A stretch of 64,000 nucleotides of DNA from Paracoccus denitrificans (GTDB lineage Bacteria > Pseudomonadota > Alphaproteobacteria > Rhodobacterales > Rhodobacteraceae), in NCBI RefSeq assembly GCF_900100045.1, contig NZ_FNEA01000006.1:124001-188000 (forward strand), in the 5' to 3' direction. A program made the position numbers and the translations under genes. This document shows positions 52,716-61,882 of this stretch, in pieces (the stretch's first letter is position 1; every line of letters starts with the position of its first letter). The notes beneath the pieces were generated by a model, which worked only from the letters and a program-made list of their open reading frames with translations, had not been told where the DNA came from and made no database searches.

Positions 52716-53720
52716 ATGGAAAGCATCGATCTGACCGTCGTCTGGGCGCTGATCATCGGCTTCGCGGTCTTTGCCTATGTGGTGATGGACGGGTTCGACC
52801 TGGGTATCGGCATCCTGTTCCCGACGCTGAAGGTCGGCGAGGAACGCGACCAGGCGATGAACTCGATCGCACCTGTCTGGGACGGCAACGAGACATGGCT
52901 GGTGCTGGGCGGCGGCGGGCTGTTCGCGGCCTTTCCGCTGGCCTATGCGATCATCCTGCCGGCCACCTATCCGCTGATGATCGCCATGCTGCTGGGCCTG
53001 ATCTTTCGCGGCGTCGCCTTCGAGTTCCGCTGGCGCGACCCGCGCCACCGCGCCTTCTGGGACCTGGCCTTCACGGGTGGTTCGGTCGTGGCGGCGCTGT
53101 CGCAGGGCATCGCGCTCGGCGCCATCCTCCAGGGCATCCGGGTCGAGAACGGGGCCTATGCCGGGGGCTGGCTTGACTGGCTCAGCCCGTTCAGCCTGCT
53201 GACCGGGATCGCGCTGCTGACGGGCTATGCGGCGCTTGGCGCGGCCTGGCTCAACTGGAAGACCGAAGGCGGCGCGCAGAGCCACGCCCGCCGCATGGTG
53301 CATCTGCTTGCGCCCGCCATGATCGCCATGCTGATCGCGGTCAGCGCCGCGACGCCCTTTCTCAACTACGACTATTGGCGGCGCTGGTTCGACTTTCCAG
53401 GGGTGCTGCTGACGGCGCAGGTGCCGCTTCTGGTTGCGATCTGCGCCTTGGTGCTGTTCCGCAGCCTGATCGCCGGCGCCGAGCGGCTGCCCTTCCTGAT
53501 GCTTCTCGCCCTGTTCCTGTTGTGCTTCATCGGGCTGGGCATCAGCATCTTTCCCTATGTCGTGCCCCGCTCGGTGACGATCTGGGATGCGGCGGCACCG
53601 CTGCGCAGCCAGTCCTTCATGCTGGCAGGCGCGATGTTCATCATCCCGATCATCCTGATCTACACGGGATGGGCCTATTGGGTGTTCCGCGGCAAGGTCG
53701 GAACACACGGCTATCATTGA
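52716..53720 (+). CDS. cydB: Cytochrome bd-type quinol oxidase subunit II (CioB/CydB)
   Basis: 334 residues, eight or nine transmembrane helices. Starts one base after cydA. MDGFDLGIGILFP, NSIAPVWDGNETWLVLGGGGLFAAFP and GLIFRGVAFEFRWR are diagnostic. Its TGA shares a base with the next start (TGATG). Confidence 0.95.
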   Translation: MESIDLTVVWALIIGFAVFAYVVMDGFDLGIGILFPTLKVGEERDQAMNSIAPVWDGNETWLVLGGGGLFAAFPLAYAIILPATYPLMIAMLLGLIFRGVAFEFRWRDPRHRAFWDLAFTGGSVVAALSQGIALGAILQGIRVENGAYAGGWLDWLSPFSLLTGIALLTGYAALGAAWLNWKTEGGAQSHARRMVHLLAPAMIAMLIAVSAATPFLNYDYWRRWFDFPGVLLTAQVPLLVAICALVLFRSLIAGAERLPFLMLLALFLLCFIGLGISIFPYVVPRSVTIWDAAAPLRSQSFMLAGAMFIIPIILIYTGWAYWVFRGKVGTHGYH

Positions 53721-53836
53721 TGGCGGGCGAGGCACCCCTGTGGAAGCGGCTGGCCTGGATGGCCGCGATCTGGACCGCCAGCGTTCTGGCCCTCGGCCTT
53801 GTGGCCATGGCCATCCGATGGGTGCTCGCGCCGTAA
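53720..53836 (+). CDS. DUF2474-type small subunit of the bd oxidase (CydX-like)
   Basis: 38 residues with one membrane helix: MAGEAPLWKRLAWMAAIW then TASVLALGLVAMAIRWVLAP. The charged N-terminus, WKRLAW and IWTASVLALG pattern matches DUF2474, small proteins placed after cydB of CIO-type oxidases. Start overlaps the cydB stop by one base (TGATG). CydX-like stabilisation of the oxidase is likely but inferred. Too short for most ORF scans. Confidence 0.82.
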   Translation: MAGEAPLWKRLAWMAAIWTASVLALGLVAMAIRWVLAP

Positions 53837-53898
53837 GCTCCCGCACCGACACCCGGCAAGAAACCGACACGACTCGCTGAACCAACGAGGAGGAACCA

Positions 53899-56760
53899 AT
53901 GGCGACCGAAATGTGCCAGATCTGCGGCATCCGCCCCGCAGCCTATCATGTGACCGTCATGCAGGACGGCGAACGCAAGCAGATGGATATCTGCGAATAC
54001 GACTATGCCCGGCTGACCCGGCAGCAAAGGCGCGCCTCGCCGCTGGAATCGCTGTTCGGCGGCGATCCCTTCGACGGCTTCTTCGATCGCGCCCGCGGCC
54101 TGATGGGCGACGCCAATGCCCCCGCCGGCCGGGCCGCCATGACCGATGCGCCCAGCGAGCGGCAATATGTGGACAGCTTCAGCGAGCAGACCAAGGCCAT
54201 GCTGCAAAAGGCCGCCGAGCGCACGCAGGAAAGCGGCCGCCGCGACATCGATACCGAGCAGTTGCTCTATGTCCTGCCCGACAGCGAGGCGGTGCAGGCG
54301 ATCCTGAAGCAGTTCAAGGTCAGCCCCGCCGACCTGCGGGCCGAGATCGACAAGCGTGCCCCCGAGCTGCCCGGCGCGGGACCCGAGGGCAGGGACAAGG
54401 ATGAGGTCGGCGTCTCGCCTCGCGTGAAAAGCGCGCTGAACCGCGCCTATACGGCCGCGCGCGAACTGGGGCACAGCTATGTCGGTCCCGAGCATCTGCT
54501 GATCGGGCTGTCCGAGGTGCCGGACAGCCATGCCGGCACGCTGCTCAGGAAATACGGCATGACCCCGCAGGCGATCCGCCAACAGGTGGTCAAGGTGGTC
54601 GGCAAGGGTGCCGAGGACGGCCGGGTCGAAACGCCCACGAACACGCCGAACCTGGACAAGTTCAGCCGCGACCTGACCAAGCACGCGCGCGAGGGCAAGC
54701 TGGACCCGGTGATCGGCCGCGCGCAGGAGATCGAGACCACGATCGAGATCCTCGCCCGGCGCAAGAAGAACAACCCGGTGCTGATCGGCGAGCCCGGCGT
54801 CGGCAAGACCGCCATCATCGAGGGCCTTGCGCAGCGCATCGTCAACGGCGAGGTGCCCGAGGTCCTGCGCGACAAGCGGCTGATCGAGCTGAACATCAAC
54901 TCGATGGTCGCGGGCTCCAAGTATCGGGGCGAGTTCGAGGAACGCGTCAAGCAGTTGATGGACGAGATCACCGCCCGGAAGGACGAGCTGGTGCTGTTCA
55001 TCGACGAGGTCCACACCATCGTCGGCGCGGGGCAGGGCGGGGGCGAGGGCGGGCTGGACATCGCCAACACCTTCAAGCCTGCCATGGCGCGCGGCGAAAT
55101 GAATCTGATCGGCGCCACCACCTTGGCCGAATACCAGAAGTACATCGAAAAGGACGCCGCGCTGGAGCACCGCTTCCAGCCGGTGCTGGTGCCCGAGCCG
55201 AGCGTCGATCAGACCATCAACATCCTGCGCGGCCTGCGCGACAGCATGGAGGCGCATCACAAGGTCACCATCCTTGACGAGGCGCTGGTGGCGGCGGCGG
55301 AACTGTCGGATCGCTACATCTCGGGGCGGTTCCTGCCCGACAAGGCCATCGACCTGATCGACCAGGCGGCGGCGCGGGTGCATCTGTCCACCACCTCGCG
55401 CCCCGCCGACCTGCAAGAGGCCGAGGCCGAGATCGCGGGCTTGAGACGCGAACAGGCCTATGCCACCTCGCGCAAGAATTTCGACAAGGCCAAGGAATTC
55501 GAAGCCCGGATCGGCGAGCGCGAGAAGGACCTGGAGGAAAGGACCGATGCCTGGAAGGCCAGGGTCGGCTCGTCCAGCGCCGAGGTGCAGGTGGGCGACA
55601 TCGCCGACATCGTCTCGAAGCTGACCGGAATCCCGGTGAACGAGCTGACGCAGGAGGAAAAGGAAAAGCTGTTGCAGATGGAGGAGCGGCTGCATCAGCG
55701 CGTCATCGGCCAGGACCGCGCCATCGAGGCGGTCTCGGACGCCGTGCGCCTGGCAAGGGCCGGGCTGCGGCAAGGCAGCCGCCCCATCGCCACCTTTCTG
55801 TTCCTGGGGCCTACCGGCGTCGGCAAGACCGAGCTTGCCAAGGCGCTGGCCGAGGTGATCTTCGGCGACGAGGATGCCGTGATCCGCATCGACATGTCCG
55901 AATACATGGAGCGCCACGCCGTCGCCCGGCTGATCGGCGCGCCGCCCGGCTATGTCGGCTATGACGAGGGCGGGCAGCTGACCGAGCGGGTGCGGCGCAA
56001 GCCCTATTCGGTGATCCTGCTCGATGAGATCGAAAAGGCCCATGCCGATGTCTACAACGTGCTGTTGCAGGTCTTCGACGACGGCCGGCTGACCGACGGC
56101 AAGGGCCGGGTGGTCGATTTCAAGAACACGCTGATCATCGCCACCTCGAACCTTGGCTCGCAGGTGATCATGTCGGGCGGGGGCGAGATCACGGCGGCGG
56201 TCAGGGAGGGCGTCCAGGAGGTGCTGCGCCAGCATTTCCGGCCCGAATTCCTGAACAGGATCGACGAGATCATCATCTTCGACAGCCTCAAGAAGAACGA
56301 GATCGGCAATATCGTGCAACTGCAGCTCGACGGCATCCGGCAGACGGCGCTGGAGAAGGACATCGCCCTGCGTTTCGACGACAGCGTGGTGAACCATCTG
56401 GCCGAAGAGGGCTACCAGCCCGAATTCGGCGCGCGGGAATTGCGCAGGCTGATCCGGCGCGAGATCGAGGCGCCGCTGGCCAAGGAGATGCTGGCCGGGA
56501 AGATGGGCGAGGGGGATACGGTGACCGCCAACTGGAGCGACGGGGACGGCATCGGATTTGCGGTCGGGAAAGCGGCGGAGGACAAGCCCGCCGCGGCCGC
56601 AACCACCGCCCCCGCCGGCCCGACGACGCTGGACGCCGCCACGGCGACCGATGTGGTCGAGGACGAGGAGCGCAAGTTGCAGGGCGGCGCCGGGCAGGCT
56701 GCCGAGGCGACGAAGCTGATCGAGGACAAAGAGGCGGCAGGCGACAAACCCGCCTCCTGA
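53899..56760 (+). CDS. ClpG/ClpK-like stand-alone AAA+ disaggregase
   Basis: 953 residues. N-terminal zinc-ribbon-like segment ([15 protein letters not shown], Cys6, Cys9, His17, Cys32), linker, Clp_N repeat region (about 85-245, including the repeat [11 protein letters not shown]), AAA1 (about 265-490, GEPGVGKTA), short middle domain (about 500-570), AAA2 (about 600-860, [36 protein letters not shown]), and a long Ala/Thr/Pro-rich C-terminal tail. The IGF/L-type ClpP-contact loop is absent, so an independent disaggregase like ClpG/ClpK rather than ClpA/ClpC is expected. GAGGAGGAA lies before the start. Such proteins give heat and oxidative tolerance. Confidence 0.87.
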   Translation: MATEMCQICGIRPAAYHVTVMQDGERKQMDICEYDYARLTRQQRRASPLESLFGGDPFDGFFDRARGLMGDANAPAGRAAMTDAPSERQYVDSFSEQTKAMLQKAAERTQESGRRDIDTEQLLYVLPDSEAVQAILKQFKVSPADLRAEIDKRAPELPGAGPEGRDKDEVGVSPRVKSALNRAYTAARELGHSYVGPEHLLIGLSEVPDSHAGTLLRKYGMTPQAIRQQVVKVVGKGAEDGRVETPTNTPNLDKFSRDLTKHAREGKLDPVIGRAQEIETTIEILARRKKNNPVLIGEPGVGKTAIIEGLAQRIVNGEVPEVLRDKRLIELNINSMVAGSKYRGEFEERVKQLMDEITARKDELVLFIDEVHTIVGAGQGGGEGGLDIANTFKPAMARGEMNLIGATTLAEYQKYIEKDAALEHRFQPVLVPEPSVDQTINILRGLRDSMEAHHKVTILDEALVAAAELSDRYISGRFLPDKAIDLIDQAAARVHLSTTSRPADLQEAEAEIAGLRREQAYATSRKNFDKAKEFEARIGEREKDLEERTDAWKARVGSSSAEVQVGDIADIVSKLTGIPVNELTQEEKEKLLQMEERLHQRVIGQDRAIEAVSDAVRLARAGLRQGSRPIATFLFLGPTGVGKTELAKALAEVIFGDEDAVIRIDMSEYMERHAVARLIGAPPGYVGYDEGGQLTERVRRKPYSVILLDEIEKAHADVYNVLLQVFDDGRLTDGKGRVVDFKNTLIIATSNLGSQVIMSGGGEITAAVREGVQEVLRQHFRPEFLNRIDEIIIFDSLKKNEIGNIVQLQLDGIRQTALEKDIALRFDDSVVNHLAEEGYQPEFGARELRRLIRREIEAPLAKEMLAGKMGEGDTVTANWSDGDGIGFAVGKAAEDKPAAAATTAPAGPTTLDAATATDVVEDEERKLQGGAGQAAEATKLIEDKEAAGDKPAS

Positions 56761-56828
56761 TTCGCTTGTCACGGAAATACCCCGGCGCCCCGGTGCCCCG
56801 GTGCCGGGCCAAGGCAACAGGAGCATGC

Positions 56829-57461
56829 ATGGCCGACGACATCCGGTTCGCCGTCAAGGTCTTCGCGGCCTTGTTCGCGATCATGAACCCGATTGCGAAT
56901 GTCCCGATCTTCCTGCCCCTGACCGAAGGCGGCAGCGACGCCCAACGGCATCGCACCGCCGTCGTGGCGATCATCGCGGTCGGCATCGGCTGCGTGGTCT
57001 CGGCGCTGGCCGGGGGTGCGGTGCTGTCGGCCTTCGGCCTGACGGTGGATGATTTCCGCCTTGCGGGCGGGCTGATGGTGCTGCTGATCGCGCTGTCGAT
57101 GCTGAACGGGTCCGCCAGCGCGCAGCACAAGCCCGCGGATCACGAGATCGACGGGACCGCTCCTTCGGTCGCGATCTATCCGCTTGCGGTCCCGCTGCTG
57201 GTCGGACCCGGCACCATCGCCACGCTGATCGTCTTTGGCCATGCCGCGATCTCGCAGGGGCTCGAGATCGGGCTGGCGCTTGGCCTTGGCGGTTTCCTGG
57301 TGGTTCTGGCGGCGGCGCTTCTGACGGCGCCGTGGCTCGGCCATCATCTTTCCGCACAGGCGACGGCCGTCACCCGCCGGCTGATGGGCATGCTTCTGGC
57401 CGCCATCGCCGTCGAGATGATGACGACCAGTATCAGGGCCTTGTTCCTGTCGGGGCGATAG
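56829..57461 (+). CDS. MarC family integral membrane protein
   Basis: 210 residues, six transmembrane helices. FAALFAIMNPIANVPIFLPLT at the first helix and VPLLVGPGTIATLIVFG in the fourth are the family marks. MarC proteins were once tied to multiple antibiotic resistance, but their function is unproved. The start at 56829 is preceded by CAGGAGCATGC; an earlier ATG in the same frame reads unlike residues. Lies between clpG and the DyP gene on the same strand. Confidence 0.9.
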   Translation: MADDIRFAVKVFAALFAIMNPIANVPIFLPLTEGGSDAQRHRTAVVAIIAVGIGCVVSALAGGAVLSAFGLTVDDFRLAGGLMVLLIALSMLNGSASAQHKPADHEIDGTAPSVAIYPLAVPLLVGPGTIATLIVFGHAAISQGLEIGLALGLGGFLVVLAAALLTAPWLGHHLSAQATAVTRRLMGMLLAAIAVEMMTTSIRALFLSGR

Positions 57462-57523
57462 CGGATGCTTTCGCAAGCCGCCCGGACAGGCTTTACCGGA
57501 CCCGTGCCAGCAAGGGAATGCCA

Positions 57524-58546
57524 ATGACTCCGATCGCCAGCCAGCCCGCCGACGGGTCCCTGACCGCCAACGCCATCTTCCTGACCCTGTCGCTGCATGG
57601 GGAGGATGCCGCGCTGGACGGCTTTCGGGACCTCTGCGCCGACTTGCCCTCGCTGGTCAGGGCGGTGGGGTTTCGCAGCGCCGCCGCCGGCCTGTCCTGC
57701 GTCATCGGCATCGGTTCTGCCCTGTGGGAGCGTCTGGACATGGGCGCTCGGCCGCAGGGCCTGCATCCGTTCCGCGAGTTGGCGGGCGTCCACCACGCCC
57801 CCGCCACGCCCGGCGACATCCTCTTTCACATCCGTGCCGAGCGGCCGGATTTCTGCTTCGAACTGGCCAGCCAGATCCTGCGCCGCCTGGGCCCGGTCTC
57901 TTCCGTCGAGGACGAGACGCAGGGTTTCAAGTTCTTCGACAACCGCGACCTGCTGGGCTTTGTCGACGGCACCGAGAACCCGAACGGCGCCGACCGGACG
58001 GCGGCGGTGCTGATCGGTCCCGAGGATGCGGCCTTCGCCGGGGGCAGCTACGTGATCGTGCAGAAATACCTGCACGACCTTGCCAGATGGGAGGCGATGA
58101 CGGTCGAGGCGCAGGAGCGGGTGATCGGCCGCCGCAAGCTGTCGGATATCGAGTTCCCGGAGGCCGAGAAGGCCAGTTTCGCCCATAACGTGCTGACCAA
58201 CATCAACGACGACCGGGGCAACCAGTTGCAGATCCTGCGCGACAACATGCCCTTCGGCAGCCCGGCACGAGGGGAGTTCGGCACCTATTTCATCGGCTAC
58301 GCCCGCGAGCCGGGGCGGATCGAGACGATGCTGGAGAACATGTTCGTCGGTCTGCCGCCCGGAAACTACGATCGCCTCCTCGATGTCTCGACCGCGGTGA
58401 CGGGGGGCCTGTTCTTCGTGCCCGGTGCCGATGTGCTGGATGCGATCGGCGCGGGCCGGCCCGTGCAGCAACCGGCAGCAAAACCGGAACCCGCCGTGCG
58501 GACGGATGGCTCGCTCGGCCTTGGATCCTTGAAACAGGGGAACTGA
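57524..58546 (+). CDS. DyP-type heme peroxidase with encapsulin-loading peptide
   Basis: 340 residues. Dye-decolourising peroxidase: distal GFVDGTENPNG (GXXDG motif), proximal His region IVQKYLHDLARWEAM, Arg in RGEFGTYFIGYAR. After a Pro/Ala-rich linker the C-terminus is DGSLGLGSLKQGN (encoded at 58505-58543), matching the cargo-loading peptide of family 1 encapsulins. The encapsulin gene starts two bases after the stop, so cargo and shell are made together. Uses H2O2 to oxidise dyes or other reductants. Start at 57524 (MTPIASQ) chosen because AAGGGA is eight bases upstream; an ATG two codons before abuts it. Confidence 0.93.
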   Translation: MTPIASQPADGSLTANAIFLTLSLHGEDAALDGFRDLCADLPSLVRAVGFRSAAAGLSCVIGIGSALWERLDMGARPQGLHPFRELAGVHHAPATPGDILFHIRAERPDFCFELASQILRRLGPVSSVEDETQGFKFFDNRDLLGFVDGTENPNGADRTAAVLIGPEDAAFAGGSYVIVQKYLHDLARWEAMTVEAQERVIGRRKLSDIEFPEAEKASFAHNVLTNINDDRGNQLQILRDNMPFGSPARGEFGTYFIGYAREPGRIETMLENMFVGLPPGNYDRLLDVSTAVTGGLFFVPGADVLDAIGAGRPVQQPAAKPEPAVRTDGSLGLGSLKQGN

Positions 58547-58547
58547 C

Positions 58548-59345
58548 ATGGACAATCTTCATCGCAAACTGGCGCCGATCAGCGATGCGGCCTGGGCCCA
58601 GATCGAGGACGAGGCGGCGCGGACGCTGAAACGCTATCTCGGCGCGCGGCGGGTGGTGGATGTGCACGGCCCGGAAGGGTTCGGCCTGTCGGCGGTGGGC
58701 ACCGGCCATCTGCGTCCCGCCACGGCGCTGGCCGAGGGCGTCGAAAGCCACCGGCGCGAGGTGAACCCGCTGCTGGAATTGCGCGTGCCCTTTACCCTGA
58801 CCCGCGCCGCCATCGACGACGTGGCGCGCGGCTCGAACGACAGCGACTGGCAGCCGCTGAAGGACGCAGCGCGCAAGATCGCGCTGGCCGAGGACCGGCT
58901 GGTCTTTCTGGGCCATGGCGATGCGGGCATCAGGGGCATCCTGCCGGAAACCAGCAACCCCATCGTCGCGCTGCCCGCAAATGTCGCCGACTATCCCGAG
59001 GCGGTGGCCTCGGCGGTCAGCGAGTTGCGGCTGGCAGGGGTCAACGGACCCTATGCGCTGATCCTGGGAACGACGGCCTTCACCGCCGCCAATGGCGGCG
59101 CCGAGGACGGCTATCCGGTGCTGAAGCATCTGGAGCGGCTGGTCGATGTGCCGGTGGTCTGGAGCCAGGCGCTGGAGGGCGGGGCCGTCGTCACCACCCG
59201 CGGCGGCGATTTCGACCTGTGGCTGGGGCAGGACATCTCGATCGGCTATCTGTCGCACGACGCTGCATCCGTCACGCTTTACCTGCAGGAATCCCTGACC
59301 TTCCAGATGCAGACATCCGAAGCCGTGGTGGCGCTGAAGGCCTGA
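58548..59345 (+). CDS. Encapsulin shell protein (family 1, linocin M18-like)
   Basis: 265 residues, the normal length of T=1 encapsulins with the HK97 fold. Begins MDNLHRKLAPISDAAWAQIEDEA, typical; contains KRYLGARRVVDVHGPEGFGLSAVGTG, LPETSNPIVALP and GGDFDLWLGQDISIGYL. Sixty copies form a hollow shell holding cargo with the C-terminal peptide seen in the DyP gene immediately upstream. No second cargo gene (ferritin-like) was noticed. Located in the cytoplasm. Confidence 0.95.
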   Translation: MDNLHRKLAPISDAAWAQIEDEAARTLKRYLGARRVVDVHGPEGFGLSAVGTGHLRPATALAEGVESHRREVNPLLELRVPFTLTRAAIDDVARGSNDSDWQPLKDAARKIALAEDRLVFLGHGDAGIRGILPETSNPIVALPANVADYPEAVASAVSELRLAGVNGPYALILGTTAFTAANGGAEDGYPVLKHLERLVDVPVVWSQALEGGAVVTTRGGDFDLWLGQDISIGYLSHDAASVTLYLQESLTFQMQTSEAVVALKA

Positions 59346-59351
59346 CCACCG

Positions 59352-60242
59352 ATGACGCCACGCTCGCAGCCCAACCTGCGCGATATCCTGCTTACCCTCA
59401 ACGGTTCGATCATTCCGGTGATCCTGGGCCGCCTGACGGTGATCGGGGTGGTCTGCATCGCGGCCATCCTGGCGGCGCGGATGCATCCCGGCATCTTTGC
59501 CCGGATCAGCGCCATCCCCTTTACCCTGATCGGCATCGCGCTTTCGGTGTTCATGAGCTTTCGCAACAGCACCTGCTATGCGCGCTGGTGGGAGGGGCGC
59601 CAGCTTTGGGGGCAGGTGATCGTCGCTTGCCGTGGCATCGCGCGGGCCAGCGCCGGACTGGAATCCCAGACCCGCATGCGGCTGTTGCGGTCGCTTTGCG
59701 CCTTTGCGGGCGGGCTCTCCGCACGGTTGCGCCATCAGGACGAGATCGCTGCGATCGCCCGCTGGATACCGGCCGAGGATATTCGCGGATGCCGCAATCC
59801 CTCGGATCGCGTCTTGCGGATTGCCGGCGAAGAGCTCATCGCGGCGGTCGAGCACGGTCGGCTGGGCGACATCCGCTGGTCGGTGCTGGAGGGATATCTG
59901 GACCAGCTCTCGGCGGCGCAGGCGGCCTGCGAGCGGATCGCCTCGACCCCGGTGCCCTTCGCCTATTCCCTGCTTTTGCACCGCACCGCGCTGGTTTTCT
60001 GCCTGCTGCTGCCCTTTGCATTGGCGGGAGCACTGGGCTGGTGGACGCTCCTCCCCGTGCTTCTGGTGGCCTATACCTTCTTTGGCCTCGATGCCCTGAG
60101 CCATCAGCTGGAGGATCCCTTCGGCGGTTCGCCGAACGCCCTCCCGCTGGATGTCATGCGCCAGAACATCGAACGCGAGATGATGGATGCATTATCCGGC
60201 CCAAGGCCGCCCACCGTGCCGGAAGCCGTCGACGGCCGGTAG
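59352..60242 (+). CDS. Bestrophin-like membrane channel (UPF0187)
   Basis: 296 residues, four transmembrane segments (about 17-40, 50-70, 212-232, 237-257). LTVIGVVCIAAILAA, FRNSTCYARWWEGRQLWGQVI and LDALSHQLEDPFGGSPNALPL are typical of bacterial bestrophin homologues, pentameric ion channels. Six bases separate it from the encapsulin stop. Connection with the nanocompartment not known. Confidence 0.88.
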   Translation: MTPRSQPNLRDILLTLNGSIIPVILGRLTVIGVVCIAAILAARMHPGIFARISAIPFTLIGIALSVFMSFRNSTCYARWWEGRQLWGQVIVACRGIARASAGLESQTRMRLLRSLCAFAGGLSARLRHQDEIAAIARWIPAEDIRGCRNPSDRVLRIAGEELIAAVEHGRLGDIRWSVLEGYLDQLSAAQAACERIASTPVPFAYSLLLHRTALVFCLLLPFALAGALGWWTLLPVLLVAYTFFGLDALSHQLEDPFGGSPNALPLDVMRQNIEREMMDALSGPRPPTVPEAVDGR

Positions 60243-60284
60243 ATCCGCCGCGGCCGCATGATGCCGACCGGCCATGCCGGAACC

Positions 60285-60296
60285 GGGGGGGGGGGG
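60285..60296 (+). repeat. G12 homopolymer tract
   Basis: Twelve G in a row, in the 305-base non-coding gap between the bestrophin gene and urtA. Such tracts are prone to slipped-strand variation and to sequencing error. No gene crosses it. Confidence 0.9.
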
Positions 60297-60377
60297 CGGA
60301 TCAAGCCTTGCCGTGTTCCATCGCCGCCCGGTTCCTTGGCCCGGAAAAATTATCCGACGCGCCCCACCCACGGCGCT

Positions 60378-60406
60378 GCAAATTGGTCGGGGTCTGCCCG
60401 ATTTGC
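60378..60406. promoter_or_regulatory. Imperfect inverted repeat upstream of urtA
   Basis: GCAAATTGGTCGGG at the left and CCCGATTTGC at the right, 141 bases before the urtA start. Possible operator for nitrogen control; it does not match a consensus I can name with confidence. The rest of 60243-60547 shows no gene. Confidence 0.35.
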
Positions 60407-60547
60407 GGGAAATTGTCGGACGAACTGCCTGAAGTTTCGCCAGTTCATGCCGCCCCATGATGGTCGGGGGCGCAGGAATTGGCGGCGTGCCGCCGATGTC
60501 CTCTAGTTCCCCTGAACCCGACGGCAACGACACAAGGGAAGACAGGG

Positions 60548-61834
60548 ATGAACAGGATTATCAGCGCAGCCGCCGCTCTGGCGATTTCGACCGGGCTTGC
60601 GGGCATCGCTTGGGCGCAGGAAGGCGAGCCGATCAAGATCGGCGTGCTGCACTCGCTCTCGGGCACCATGGCGATTTCGGAAACCACGCTGAAGGACACC
60701 GTCCTGATGATGGTCGAGCGCCAGAACGCCAAGGGCGGGCTGCTGGGCCGCCCGCTGGAGGCCGTGGTGGTCGATCCGGCCTCGGACTGGCCGCTCTTCG
60801 CCGAAAAGGCGCGCGAACTGCTGACCGTCAGCGATGTGGACGTGATCTTCGGCGCGTGGACCTCGGTTTCCCGCAAGTCCGTGCTGCCGGTCCTGGAGGA
60901 GCTGAACGGGCTGATGTTCTATCCCGTTCAATACGAAGGCGAGGAAAGCTCGAAGAACGTCATCTATACCGGCGCCGCCCCGAACCAGCAGGCGATCCCG
61001 GCGGTCGATTACATGACGGAGGAACTGGGCGTCGAGAAATGGGCGCTTCTGGGCACCGATTACGTCTATCCGCGCACCACGAACAACATCCTCGACGCCT
61101 ATCTGAAGGACAAGGGCGTCGCCGCAGGGGACATCTTCGTCAACTACACCCCCTTCGGGCATTCGGACTGGTCCAAGATCGTCGCGGACGTGGTGGCGCT
61201 TGGCGCGGACGGCAAGAAGGTCGGCGTCGTCTCGACCATCAACGGCGATGCCAATGTCGGCTTCTACAAGGAACTGGCGGCGGCGGGCGTCTCGGCCGAG
61301 GACATTCCGGTCATCGCCTTCTCGGTCGGCGAGGAAGAGCTTTCCGGACTGGATACCGCGAACCTCGTCGGGCATCTGGCCGCCTGGAACTATTTCCAAT
61401 CCGCCGACACGCCCGAAAACGCCGCCTTCATCGAGGAATGGCACAAGTTCATCGGCGACGACAAGCGCGTGACCAACGACCCGATGGAGGCGACGATGAT
61501 CGGCTTCAGCGCCTGGGTCGCGGCGGTCGAAAAGGCGGGCACCACCGATGTCGACCCGGTGCTTGACGCCATCGTGGGGATCGAGGTGCCGAACCTGACC
61601 GGCGGCACCGCGACGGTTCTGCCGAACCACCACCTGACCAAGCCGGTGCTGATCGGCGAGATCCGCGCCGACGGCCAGTTCGACATCGTCAGCCAGACCG
61701 AGCCGGTGCCGGGCGACGCCTGGACCGACTATCTGCCCGAATCCGCCGTGCTGGACGCCGACTGGCCGGGCAAGCAATGCGGCATGTTCAACACGCAGAC
61801 CAACAGCTGCGTGCAGGTCCAGTCGAACTACTGA
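60548..61834 (+). CDS. urtA: UrtA, urea ABC transporter substrate-binding protein
   Basis: 428 residues, periplasmic. Signal peptide (about 1-24, ending AWAQ). Type I binding fold; EPIKIGVLHSLSGTMAISET, YPVQYEGEESSKNVIYTGA and KQCGMFNTQTNSC at the end are typical UrtA. Binds urea for the UrtBCDE importer, giving nitrogen when ammonium is scarce. Start at 60548 gives a normal signal peptide and follows AAGACAGGG. urtB starts 48 bases after. Confidence 0.95.
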   Translation: MNRIISAAAALAISTGLAGIAWAQEGEPIKIGVLHSLSGTMAISETTLKDTVLMMVERQNAKGGLLGRPLEAVVVDPASDWPLFAEKARELLTVSDVDVIFGAWTSVSRKSVLPVLEELNGLMFYPVQYEGEESSKNVIYTGAAPNQQAIPAVDYMTEELGVEKWALLGTDYVYPRTTNNILDAYLKDKGVAAGDIFVNYTPFGHSDWSKIVADVVALGADGKKVGVVSTINGDANVGFYKELAAAGVSAEDIPVIAFSVGEEELSGLDTANLVGHLAAWNYFQSADTPENAAFIEEWHKFIGDDKRVTNDPMEATMIGFSAWVAAVEKAGTTDVDPVLDAIVGIEVPNLTGGTATVLPNHHLTKPVLIGEIRADGQFDIVSQTEPVPGDAWTDYLPESAVLDADWPGKQCGMFNTQTNSCVQVQSNY

Positions 61835-61882
61835 CCGGCTTTCGGGGGCGGTGCAGCCGCCCTCTTTCGCCTCAAGACGGAA

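Noticed and set aside
53650-56826. 1058-residue minus-strand frame opposite the disaggregase gene
   Set aside because: Shadow frame; the plus-strand protein has all AAA+ motifs.
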